The translations under genes and the position numbers were made by a program. From Bos javanicus (Eukaryota; Chordata; Mammalia; Artiodactyla; Bovidae), in the NCBI RefSeq assembly GCF_032452875.1, contig NC_083875.1, positions 73,864,178 through 73,928,177 on the forward strand: a DNA stretch of 64,000 bases, read 5' to 3'. Of this stretch, positions 34,476-44,545 are shown in pieces; position 1 is the stretch's first letter, and every line of letters begins with the position of its first letter. Under the pieces are notes generated by a model. That model was not told the origin of the DNA. It saw only the letters and a list, made by a program, of their open reading frames with translations, and did no database searches.

Positions 34476-34806
34476 CTTCTATTGGGTACTTTTTCCTTTT
34501 CTGCTTTGGAAACCTAAGTTCTACCCATGTTTTGGGACACACACGAAAGTCATCTCCTTTGTAAATCTTGATCCTTCGGTCCGCGGGGTTGCTCCCTCTT
34601 TGGCATATCTGCACACATGTGTGAGGAAGGATGCACTGGTCCTGGGGGAGCCCTTATGACTCCTTTCTCCACCTCCACTTCCCACCCCATCACTAAGTTG
34701 CACTAAGGCCTGCAACTCAGTGCAACATATCTACCCAGATGCAGATAACTAGTGGTAAGAGGAGTGGTAAGGAATTGTATTAGAAAGAGCTAAGGTTTAA
34801 ATCCTG

Positions 34807-35502
34807 AAAGATCATGCTGTGAAAGTGCTGCACTCAATATTCCAGCAAATTTGGAAACCTGAGCTGTGGCCACAGGACTGGAAAAGGTCAGTTTTCATTC
34901 CAATCCCAAAGAAAGGCAATGCCAAAGAATGCTCAAACTACCGCACAATTGCACTCATCTCACACGCTAGTAAAGTAATGCTCAAAATTCTCCAAGCCAG
35001 GCTTCAGCAATACATGAACCATGAACTTCCAGATGTTCAAGCTGGTTTTAGAAAATGCAGAGGAACCAGAGATCAAATTGCCAACATCTGTTGGATTATG
35101 GAAAAAGCAAGAGAGTTCCAGAAAAACATCTATTTCTGCTTTATTGATTATGCCAAAGCCTTTGACTGTGTGGATCACAATAAACTGTGGAAAATTATGA
35201 AAGAGATGGGAATACCAGACCACCTGACCTCCCTCTTGAGAAACCTATATGCAGGTCGGGAAGCAACAGTTAGAACTGGACATGGAACAACAGACTGGTT
35301 CCAAATAGGAAAAGGAGTACGTCAAGGCTGTATATTGTCACCCTGCTTATTTAACTTCTATGCAGAGTACATCATGAGAAACACTGGGCTGGAAGAAACA
35401 CAAGCTGGAATCAAGAATGCTGCAAGAAATATCAATAACCTCAGATATGCAGATGACACCACCCTATGGCAGAAAATGAAGAGGAACTATAAGGCCTCTT
35501 GA
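34807..35502 (+). pseudogene. BovB reverse transcriptase remnant, first frame
   Basis: Open from the truncation point. About 227 codons follow the first GTG at 34819. RT landmarks, counted from that GTG: 'NYRTIALIS' at 40-48, motif A 'CFIDYAKAFDCVDH' at 107-120 with its aspartate at 110, motif B 'GKGVRQGCILSPCLF' at 164-178, and the catalytic 'YADD' at 210-213. Shortly after YADD (near 35460-35470) the sequence leaves the family pattern and stops at 35502, consistent with a one-base loss. The family's expected continuation lies in another frame at about 35501-35588. An endonuclease domain should precede this but was lost by truncation. Confidence 0.93.
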
Positions 35503-36203
35503 TGAAAGTGAAAGAGGAGAGTGAAAAAGTTGGCTTAAAGCTCAACATTCAGAAAATGAAGATCATGGCATCTGGTCCCATCACTTCATAGGAAATAGAT
35601 GGAGAAACAGTGGAAACAGTGTCAGACTTTATTTTTGGGGGCTCCAAAATCACTACAGATGGTGACTGCAGCCATGAAATTAAAAGACGCTTACTCCTTA
35701 GAAGGAAAGTTATGACCAACCTAGATAGCATATTAAAAAGCAGAGACATTACTTTGCCAACAAAGGTCCGTCTAATAAAGGCTATGGTTTTTCCAGTGGT
35801 CATGTATGAATGTGAGAGTTGGACTGTGAAGAAAGCTGAGCACCAAAGAATTGATGCTTTTGAACTGTGGTGTTGGAGAAGACCCTTGAGAGTCCCTTGG
35901 ACTACAAGGAGATCCAACCAGTCCATCCTAAAGGAGATCGGTCCTGGGTGTTCATTTGAAGGACTGATGCTGAAGCTGAAACTCCAATACTTTGGCCACC
36001 TCATGCGAAGAGTTGACTCATTGGAAAAGACCCTGATGCTGGGAGGGATTGGGGACAGGAGGAGAAGGGGACGACAGAGGATGAGATGGTTGGATGGCAT
36101 CACTGACTCGATGGACATGAGTTTGGGTAAACTCCGGGAGTTGGTGATGGACAGGGAGGCCTGGCATGCTGCGATTCATGGGGTGGCAAAGAGTCGGACA
36201 TGA
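35503..36203 (+). pseudogene. BovB C-terminal ORF remnant, second frame
   Basis: The continuation of the same BovB protein, shifted by one frame. A TAG at 35589-35591 interrupts it. It is then open from 35592 to the TGA at 36201. The readable part has the RTE C-terminal signatures 'LPTKVRLIKAMVFPVVMYEC', 'ELWCWRRPLRVPW', 'YFGHLMRRVDSLEK' and the basic 'DRRRRGRQRMRWLDG' run. The shift and the stop confirm that the copy is dead. Confidence 0.93.
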
Positions 36204-36237
36204 CTGAGTGACTGAACTGAACTGAACTGAAGGTTTA

Positions 36238-36599
36238 CAGGAGACAGACGGGGAGAGAAAAGGAGAAAGAGTGAGAGGGTGAGAACTTAAGGATGGAGAA
36301 TGAAGAGTGGGATACAGCCTTCACGGCAGCTGAGGATGGGAGAAGAATTAAGGACAAAATCATGGCACAAAAATCTTAACAAACTGCGTTCCCGTCACTT
36401 ACATTACTTCTTGAAAGATGTCTAAGAAGAAAACCAGAATTACTTTCAATTCCTTCTAAAAGGCTTGGATGTGATACTGAGATGAGCACACACAGTCTTC
36501 AGGTTTTATTCAGCTCACATCCCCAAGGCTCATCCAAGATTGTGAATACTTCTTGATGTACTACTGACTTGGTCCTTAGTCCAAGTGTATACCAAGTTC
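36238..36599. other. Single-copy stretch
   Basis: Purine-rich at 36240-36345, otherwise featureless. No gene is seen. Confidence 0.4.
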
Positions 36600-36810
36600 T
36601 GGGAGAGCTAGTTTAGAGGCCATGACCTGTGTGACTTCAAGGAAGTCACTGAACCACTCTGAGCCTCACTAATATCTGCCTCTAAAAAGCAAGTAAGACA
36701 ACCTATGCGAAAGAGTGCTGGGAACCACAAAATGCTACATAAATATTACCATGGCTCAGTGCCGAGCAGGGACTCATTAAATTCTTGTTGACTGATTGAG
36801 TAATTGATCA
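36600..36810 (+). mobile_element. MIR SINE relic
   Basis: Sense MIR pattern: 'catgacctgtgtgacttcaa', 'actctgagcctcactaatat', 'gtgctgggaaccacaaaatg'. The 3' end is diverged. Confidence 0.6.
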
Positions 36811-37165
36811 GCTCTGGCCAGCCTCCTTAAAACTTTCCTCATTTAACTGAGAAGTGAGACAGTTCAGGAAGACAAGCAACATCCAAGAAAATCCATTTGG
36901 CTTTAGAGTGGCCTAGTCCAACGGATTTTGAAATTTATGAATTTACTTGCAAACAAACCACTTTCTGTTGTTCAACAAATTTCACTTTGGTTGGGATGAT
37001 GAGATTTGTCAAAAGAAACAAGAATATCATTTTGGCTAAATGCACAGTTGAAGTTGAAAGGACCCGGATTTCCAAAATTGAAGTGGAGAACATGGAGACC
37101 CCCAACCCCTGGGACCAGCTCTGGACACATAGTAGGCCTTTCTAAAAACACTGGGGGGTTGGACT

Positions 37166-37240
37166 ATGCTAAGTCGCTTCAGTCGCATCTGACCCTTTGT
37201 GACCCTATGGACTGTAGCCGACCACGCTCCTCTGTCCATG
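37166..37240 (-). mobile_element. Very short 5'-truncated BovA-type SINE
   Basis: Only 75 bp of the 3' end of the SINE ('atgctaagtcgcttcagtcg' to 'ctcctctgtccatg'). It is nevertheless flanked by a perfect 11 bp target duplication, ggggttggact, at 37155-37165 and 37241-37251, so it is a genuine truncated insertion and not a deletion relic. Confidence 0.92.
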
Positions 37241-37359
37241 GGGGTTGGACTGGATCCATCTGTATCTGAGTATGCTAGCCTGCCTGGTAAGGTTTTTTGT
37301 GAAACACCTCAGCACTTCTGTGACCTCATGCAAACAAAAACGACGTGAAGCTGAATAGA

Positions 37360-38400
37360 GTTTAAGCAAAGGAAACTTCAAACTAAATTTTTATTGAAAT
37401 TCTCCCCATTGTCAGCCGACATTTTCAATTTTCATTTCCCTGCCTCAGCCCATTTCGCCATAGAAACTTGGATGTTTTCATTGAACAGCAGCCAGTGAAC
37501 ATTGGACTGAAGGGGCACACTATAAATTTGGAAAAATAAATAAATGCTTCAGAACTTCCACTTGAAAACCACAGCTAAAAATGAAATCAAATCTGACCCA
37601 CCCCTTTTCTTTTAAATTGTGGGAACAGACTCAGTCTGCCTCAATTTTTAAGCCCATATTAAATTTTATATAAGCACCTTGGAGATCCATGCATGGCCTG
37701 GTCGAAAGCAATCGTGGAACCTTTGACTCACACACAAGGTTTGAACGACTGGAACGAGAAGGTATCATCCCTCCTACACCATGTTCCTTAATAAACATGT
37801 GTGCTTAAGAAATAAAAAGGGAAGAAAAATCGGTTTATGGGCATAGAGAGAATAACTCACTCCAAATTGCTCCTTTGATGAATGTGGACAAAAGAATAAA
37901 ATTTGTCACCCAGCTAATATTACCATCAATATTTTGTCCAGCTACATTCCTTCCAATTTAAAAACAGTTCAATATCCTTTTTACCTTCAAGTAGCAGCAC
38001 TTAATAAACAGTGATGGATGGTTTTTATTTTTGTTCGCATTTCAGTCTTCCCTGCTTCTGTTACAAGGGCACTATTTTGCTTGGGGGGAATGTAGATCTT
38101 CCGTCTTTCTTGCATTGACAAGCATCCCTCAAGGAAAGACGGCCATATTTAATTCATAACCCCCATCGGCTACACAAACATACAACTTCCCATCAATTAG
38201 GCAACACAGAGATGTTGTTAAAAATCAATGAGCTTATTATTAAATATATTTTTTTCATGTAGCAATAATAGTTATTGCCGTACTATTGTTATTACTGCAC
38301 TGTCAGCTGTTTAGGCAGCTTTTCAGAGAGTTTGATAGGTTTTGATGTTGCTAGCAAGGCAGTCTATGAAACGAGGCATCCCGGTGAGACTTTCCTCTTC
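37360..38400. promoter_or_regulatory. Candidate conserved non-coding cluster
   Basis: A 1 kb repeat-free stretch. The strongest part is 38140-38390: 'catcaattaggcaacac', 'aaaatcaatgagcttattat', the SOX-like 'ctattgttattactg', E-box cagctg and the PBX/HOX-like 'gataggttttgatg'. Motifs are seen directly. Function as a developmental enhancer is inferred. Confidence 0.4.
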
Positions 38401-38444
38401 TGTCTCCTGCCACATCTAGAAGCCATCAAGTGAAGGGGGGAAAT

Positions 38445-38620
38445 GAAGGCTGTAGAGAAAGGATCCTTGGACTGGAGGCAGAAGACCCAGCTCTGCACTT
38501 AACTAGCTGTGTGACCTTGGGTAAGTCCCTTCTCCATTCTGAGCCTCATTTCTAAAACTGAGAGGGTTAGCCCCACAGGATTCGGGGGTTCCCTCCCTTC
38601 TAAAATGTGAGATTTTTCTA
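38445..38620 (+). mobile_element. MIR SINE relic
   Basis: Sense MIR, well preserved: 'ggactggaggcagaagaccc', 'aactagctgtgtgaccttgg', 'ccattctgagcctcatttct'. It separates two candidate conserved blocks. Confidence 0.8.
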
Positions 38621-38759
38621 ATCACTGTTGTTTTACTAGCCACAGAAACAGGGAGAAATCAGTTCAGTTCAGCAACCCTCAATTGTTCTTTACAAAAGAC
38701 TCCTGATTTAAAAAAAAAAAAAAAAGAAGTGAGTAGAGCAGGGGAAATGCTACCAAATC

Positions 38760-39260
38760 TGAAACAGACGTTCGATTGATCCGAAAACCAAATATGCCCA
38801 TATTTGTGTTTTCATCCTCGTTGTGTTTATTAAAAATAATTTTGATATTTTGACACATGCCACTACTGTGGGAGCCTCCTGCCTACAAACAGAGATGTTA
38901 AAACTGTGCCAGCACATGCAAAGGTTAAAAACAACATTGCACAGATTTTGGCAACTACATCATATGCTGTCTGGCCACAGCTGATCTGAACTGAGTCCCC
39001 CATAATTACAGGAGAAGGTGGAACAGGTTTGCTGCTAATTGGAAAATTCTGCAAATGGCAGCACTGAAGTAAATTGACAGTCGTTAGAATATTAACAAAA
39101 TGAGAGTACTGATTAGTAAAAAGCTCAGATGCAGACTTTTTTTTTTTTACTGCCGGATTCTGCTGGCAAATTGATAATAAAAGCTGAACTTAATAATAAC
39201 AGCTGTTATTTGACCCGGTAATATTTTTTTTAATCTGTTGCTGTTCCCAGACCAATAACA
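38760..39260. promoter_or_regulatory. Candidate conserved non-coding element
   Basis: A repeat-free, AT-rich block containing the perfect 8+8 bp inverted repeat at 38789-38806, 'ttaaaaataattttgatatt', 'ctgctaattggaaaattc', 'gcaaattgataataaaagct' and 'taataataacagctgttatt' (an E-box CAGCTG inside a larger palindrome). Regulatory function is inferred. Confidence 0.4.
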
Positions 39261-39800
39261 CATAAAGAAGGTCTGTATCCACTGTTGCAAAATTATTTTG
39301 AATCCCAAAAGGTATATTCAGAGTCAGTGAAGGAAAACGGTGCTTAAAGGGGCAGGCCATCAATAGTCACGTTCTAACGAAAGTATGGTCACCACAAAGC
39401 TTTGAGTTGTCTTGTTCTCACCGGCCACCTTCCAACAGGCCTGCGTGGAGGTGCTGGGTGTTTAAGGGCTCCTTTTCGGAACAGGGCCTGAATTCTATTT
39501 CCAGTTCACTTTAAATCTGTGACTGGTAAAAATGTCAATGTTAACTTATTCTTCACTTTAAAGTGGACAGGAAGGAAAGTTGGCCCTTGCCAGATTCTGA
39601 GGTTTCTATCAACACTTAGCTGTTTGTACTTATTATTTTTCAGCCAGATGGGAAGAGATTTGGGAATGGACATATTAATTAGAAATACTGCCATGAATCT
39701 ATGGAAAAGGGACTGTCACTTCGTTATCCATAGTTTTACATTATGCACACACACACAAACATGCCCAGGAGACTTGCATTTGGGAGTGAATCTCACCTGA
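39261..39800. other. Single-copy stretch
   Basis: Nothing recognised except a short CA run at 39744-39756. Confidence 0.4.
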
Positions 39801-40370
39801 TTCACTACTGGTGGGAGTGTAAGTTAATCCAATCTTTCTAGCTGTATAGTAAAATGGATCAAAAAAAAAATTTTTAACGCATATAGCCTTTGACCCAGCA
39901 ATTCTATTTTAAGGGTTTGGCCAAAAGAAAGTCATGAAAATGCCTAAAAGGTACCTAGCTTTACCTACAAAAGTATTCCTTGCAGCACTGTTTATAATAC
40001 ATATAAGAGCAGAAACCACATTTGTCCAGAAATGAATAACTGACTGTGATAGGCCAAAGAATACCACATAATTATGTAAAATTTACTGTAGAATATTTAA
40101 ATGATATAGGAAGATAGTCTAGTAAGTGGAAAAAACAGACTACCAAAGAATAAACATAGGCTATTCACTCTTTTCAACTATACTGACAGAGACAAGACTG
40201 GAAGAAGGGTATCCAAGGAGATCAATGGTTCTTCCTGAGTGGTGGTCTAATAAATGGGTATTTTCTTTTTATTTTCTTTTGCTGGTCCACATTTTCTAAA
40301 TTTTCTCAAGTGAGCCTGTACTGTTTCAGTCAGAAGAGAATACACAAATTATTTTTAGAATTAAAAAGTC
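39800..40370 (+). mobile_element. Old L1 (ORF2 end and 3' UTR), diverged
   Basis: Follows the L1M pattern: 'actactggtgggagtgtaag', 'tttgacccagcaattctatt', 'tattccttgcagcactgttt', 'ctgagtggtggtctaataaa', ending near 'atacacaaattattttt'. Many stops are present. It resembles the L1ME/L1M4 age class. Confidence 0.72.
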
Positions 40371-40553
40371 TCTAGAGGGTTCCTATTGTTGTTGCAAATG
40401 AAAATTCAGTCTATAGCAGTGGGCACAACCACTTCCCCAAAAGCAAGTTGGTTCCTTGACTTAAAGTCCACCTTCTGTTCGGGGAAGGAAAAGAATCAGC
40501 TTAAAGCAAATTCCAAAACTCTGGGTAAAGAACCAGCCCATGGATTATGGTTA

Positions 40554-40576
40554 ACACACACACACACACACACACG
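40554..40576. repeat. (CA)n microsatellite
   Basis: About eleven uninterrupted CA units. Confidence 0.92.
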
Positions 40577-41486
40577 AACCCTCCTTTTGACATCTGTTCT
40601 CTGAAAATACAGGTCAGCAACCACTTTAGGGTCTTATAGAAAAGGATTTCCTTTTCTAACTTTGGACCTCATATACTCTGGTAATTTTGTCATTTTCTTT
40701 TGACCTTATTATGATAACACAGACCCTCGTTGATTCTGAATCTGTGCAAGAGGGGGTCATTGCCATTTTCAGAGTTTGTCAATCCCCTAGTCGACTGAAA
40801 GGGTGTGGGGTGAGGGTTGCACCCAGACAAATGTAGATCCAACCCATGACCTCACAGAATACACCCTGTCCATATATTTTCATGAGTAAAGTTCACTTCT
40901 AACGAGATGCAATCATGTGCCTGGGCCCAACTGACAGATCTCTGCATATTTAACCTCAGCCTCAAAATGTTAGTCCTTGAGCTCTCAAGTCACCCTCTGT
41001 AGTTGAACATCAGCCAGGAAGTCGAGCCAGGCTGCAGCGTTGCAGAGCTGGCCTTAGATAGCGTGTACGTTCACTGGGGCGAAGATGGATGCATGGCGTT
41101 TCTTCACAGGTCTGCTTTTAAAAAGCTGTGTATTAACATCCTACAGCACCATTGCCAAAAACATAAAATTCCAAAGGCAAATCCCCTCAGTTCCAGCCCT
41201 GCCAGGACTGGGCTGACGAGGTTCCGCCAGGGGACCGTAAATGGCCACAGTTGCTTCTAGCAAGGAGCACAAAGCCCACCCCGTTAGTTTCAGTCACAGG
41301 ACCAAGTGCCTCTCAAGCTGTTTCTCGCCAGGAGTGTGGGTGGGCAGCAGGCAGGCTCCCAACGCGACGACTAGGCTCAATTGACTGTAACCCAGAATTT
41401 TTTTTAAGTGGCATTTTTGGACGATGGTACCCAGGCCCCCATCCTTCATCCTTTCTAACAGTTCTGCATCAGGAAAACAAAGCAAT

Positions 41487-41524
41487 GGGGAGGGAGAGGC
41501 GTGGGGGGGGTGGGGGGTGGGGGC
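41487..41524 (+). other. G-run cluster with G-quadruplex potential
   Basis: Five runs of three to eight G (41487-41490, 41492-41494, 41503-41510, 41512-41517, 41519-41523) lie within 37 bp, separated by one to eight bases. The last three runs have single-base loops, and the 8 G run can supply two tracts. A stable quadruplex is possible on the + strand. That it forms in cells is not shown. Confidence 0.6.
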
Positions 41525-42168
41525 GGCCCTGCTGCAGCCAGCATGTGCCAAATACAGTTAAGGGTAGAGAGGGAGGTAGGATTGGAAAGGGGGTAAAAAT
41601 CAAGTCACTTTCAATCAAGTGTCACACCTTTAAATAGTGGTTAAATCTTTGCATTATGCAGCTCATCCCTTTACAACATGGGGTTCCCTTAGAGAATTCC
41701 CTGTTTACACTGGGAATTCCTCCAGGGCCGCATCAATAAAGCTGAACAGATGTCAGGGTGGAATGCCAGCGGCAGTGGCTGTTGTCAGGGGTACTGGGGA
41801 GGAAGGCACAGAACAATGAGAGAGACAGCTGGTACACAAAGCCTCGCGCGTGGGTCAGGTTCTGCCAGTGTGTAGAGATTCCACCCTACCCTTTGTCCGG
41901 GCACATTGCCTTTCTTGTTTCTCGATGACAAGGGTTGACACATGTCACCCGACCCTATCAGAAGTGTTATTTGCTTGCCACTTGCATATGCACCGGTGTT
42001 CCTGACCTCCTCAGCCCGCATCTCCCAACCGAAAGCATTGAGCGTCGATGCGCAGAAAACTCTCCAATGCTGCCCCAATCTAGGATTTCATTATGCACTT
42101 TTGAGTCGAAAGTGGGATGGAGATGTCCTTCTTTTTAATTAAAAACATGATTGATGAGACTTAACTGA

Positions 42169-42505
42169 CGGTAGGAAATGCGATGGAAATATCCTTAAAG
42201 AGGCACTAACCCCGTTTGCGGGGCGAGAGCGGTGTGAGTCTCCGAAGTTGCAAGCAGCGGGAGAAAGGAAATTAAAATAAAAGCCCGTTAGAGTCCGCCG
42301 GCGGTGGAAGGCTGGTAACGTGACACGGCATCTGCAGCCGTGGAACCAGAAACTTACGCGCATTAAGAGCTAATGTGAGGTGTTACTTGGTAATGGGGAT
42401 GTTCACAGTGATGAAAGGCGGCAGATGAGTGGGGGAGAATACGAGAGAGGAGCGTGTCGAAGCAAAACACAACTAATTCACCGTATTTCTAAGGGGCGAT
42501 TGGCG
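42169..42505. promoter_or_regulatory. Isolated CpG-dense block
   Basis: I count about 24 CpG dinucleotides in 337 bp at only moderate GC content, whereas most of the window is strongly CpG-depleted. The block includes 'ccccgtttgcggggcgagag', 'gtccgccggcggtgg' and 'cttacgcgcattaagagcta'. CpG-rich sequence also scatters upstream (for example 42039-42053, 'gagcgtcgatgcgcag'). No gene start, TATA box or open frame is attached. It may be an orphan CpG island, an enhancer kept unmethylated in the germ line, or an unannotated non-coding promoter. Confidence 0.45.
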
Positions 42506-43230
42506 TCAGAAGACCTTATGCCCAAACTCCCCATTTGCCTGCTCTGCAGAAGTGGTTGTTCCTGCCGTGTTGCTGAATTTCTCCATCCTCGGCCCTTTTC
42601 CTACACCGTCCCTTTAAAATCCTCATTATAAGAAAAGTCCTCGTGCCTGGGATGGTCCATGTGCAGCCTGTACTAAGGCAAACAGGAAAATGTTCACAAT
42701 TTTGTTTTAAAGGCCTTCTCAAATTTATTCCCTGGGTGACTGCTAAGTTATCAGGAAAAAAAAATGCGAACCAGGGGATGCAGTAATATACAAATCATGG
42801 GAACCCCCAAAATGACCAGTCAGAGGCTGGAGTAAGTTTTCCTAATTGTGGAACCTTGGCCTCCATGTTTTCAATCTAGAAATAATAGATGAAGCTGAAT
42901 CTGGGTCTGTATTAAAATAGCATAACTTAAATACCAACAATCATAGCAGTTTGAAATTTATTTTCAAAACAAATCTCCCTTTCTCTTTCTTAATATCATT
43001 TACAAAGAGATTTTTTTTTTTTTGGTGGTTGTTTCAGGATGGTTTGTTTTGTTTTCCATGGAAATAGCTATTTTCTGAGAAACAGCAACTTTAAATTAAA
43101 AAGAGAATAATACCTTCCTAAAAGGACACCCAAGAATAGCCGAGTCCACGCTCTGTAAGTCTGCTCACAGCAGAACCTTCATATGTTTTTCATACCTAAA
43201 GATTTTATTCTAGGTTTTAAAAAATCCCCT
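42506..43230. other. Single-copy stretch
   Basis: No repeat recognised. T-runs lie at 43011-43024. A slow-evolving appearance continues from the CpG block, but no single motif stands out. Confidence 0.35.
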
Positions 43231-43660
43231 AAAGAGCAGTAGATACCACACAGTCTAACTCTTTTCCACTTAATTCCTAATTAAAGACTGAGAAAAAAAG
43301 AAAAGCTTTTATTGAAATGCTCAGATTAAAGGAAAGGAGGTTACAATTGGAGTTGATTTTTGGTGAGTATTTAACTAGCAAAGGTTAATTAGAATTATAG
43401 CAATGCGATGTAAAATAACTGATTCTGATCAATTGATTAATGAGATGTCAGAAGGTAAAAGAACTCACCTTTGAGAGAAACATATTAAAAATGAAATATA
43501 TTTGCAAAGCCATCATGTCTTCCCTCTTATTTAGTTCATTAACGCGAGCAGCAGCTGTAGATGGTTTTTCCATCTATGACAATCTGCAGAAAATGACAGC
43601 CCCCAAATCCACCAAAAGTAACACAAAAATGTTACACAATGTCCCCAAACACCCATAAAA
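43230..43660. promoter_or_regulatory. Candidate conserved non-coding element
   Basis: A repeat-free block with 'ttcctaattaaagactgag', 'aaaggttaattagaattata', the palindrome atcaattgat (43428-43437) and 'taacgcgagcagcagctgta' (E-box). The sequence suits homeodomain and bHLH factor binding. This is inference only. Confidence 0.38.
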
Positions 43661-43739
43661 GTTCACAAAGTCTCTAGGAAGAGGCCAAAATCTTCAGCGG
43701 TTCCTTTCGGTCCTTTCTCTCCATTCCTTCTGTATTAGA

Positions 43740-44060
43740 GATTCAGATTCATTTAAAAGATACGTGGTTTTGAGATTCTGAAATTATTAAAATCGGGCAC
43801 ATTATGCCCATTGAATTTATCAATTCACTAGGCCTGTATCAATTTCACAGTTGATGTGGAGGAGTGGGAGGCAAGGGTCTGGGGGATGTTTTTCCTTTCT
43901 CATGCCGATGGTCCTGGTGAACAAACAGATCCCCCTGTTTGTGGCATAGATGTTCTTTGTCACAATAACCCGCAGTATATTGTGTTTATATATGTCCTTC
44001 AGGCATGTCACAACAGTTTGGCATTCTGAGCGGCTCTACCACAGTGTACATTAAATAGTC
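43740..44060. promoter_or_regulatory. Candidate conserved non-coding element
   Basis: Repeat-free. It includes 'tattaaaatcgggcacatta', 'cattgaatttatcaattcac' and 'tgtatcaatttcacagttga'. I see no coding signal. The short frame at 43820-44011 on the minus strand is unremarkable. Confidence 0.3.
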
Positions 44061-44379
44061 ATGTAGTTACATTAAACAGTGGGGAGTTCACACTTCACAA
44101 CCACTCAGTGTTTTAAAACAGATGTGGGCTGTCTGTTGTCAGACTCTAGTGCAAAAGCTCAGAAGGATCTGGGTGGGAACAGACTCTGCAAATGATGGAG
44201 GGCTCCCCAAATTTTCCACACAAGTTCCTTCATTCTCCAACCACCCCCCTCCATTCTAGAGGTTGAGGGTGAGAGAGATTTGGGGGAAAAGCAGAGAAAA
44301 AAAGAGAGCAGCCAGGAAGCAACAACTTTTATGTCTTATAGAACAGAGATCTGAAAAAAAGAATTCAGAATTCGGAATA

Positions 44380-44545
44380 GTTTGTGGCATGGAATATTTT
44401 GAGCGGGGTGGGCTTGCTGCGGTATCGTGGGATTTACTGACAGGAGAATTTTTGACAGTTGATGGACAGATGAATTCCGTCATGGAAGCGTTAGTCGAAA
44501 GCGGCAAGGCCAGATGGAAACTCACAGCTTGTCTTTAATATTAAT
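44380..44545. promoter_or_regulatory. Candidate conserved non-coding element with retained CpGs
   Basis: 'gtggcatggaatattttgag' is followed by eight CpGs in about 110 bp (gagcggg, tgcggtatcgtgg, ttccgtc, aagcgttagtcgaaagcggc), then 'tctttaatattaattttc'. Retained CpGs in an otherwise AT-rich context suggest constraint. An overlapping 91-codon frame (44263-44538) has no recognisable domain. Confidence 0.38.

Larger units (their letters stand above)
34800..36229 (+). mobile_element. BovB (RTE-type) LINE, 5'-truncated
   Basis: About 1.43 kb of the 3' part of BovB: the reverse-transcriptase domain, the C-terminal region and the short 3' end with an (ACTGA)n-like tail at 36206-36229. An 8 bp target duplication, aaggttta, lies at 34792-34799 and 36230-36237. 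The endonuclease part is absent through 5' truncation. BovB entered ruminants by horizontal transfer and is the source of the BovA part of the SINEs here (established knowledge). The frame is broken, so this copy cannot mobilise itself. Confidence 0.95.

Noticed and set aside
34807..36203. A host reverse-transcriptase-like gene
   Set aside because: All motifs are those of BovB, the element has a 5' truncation, target duplication and tail, and the frame is broken. It is a dead LINE copy.
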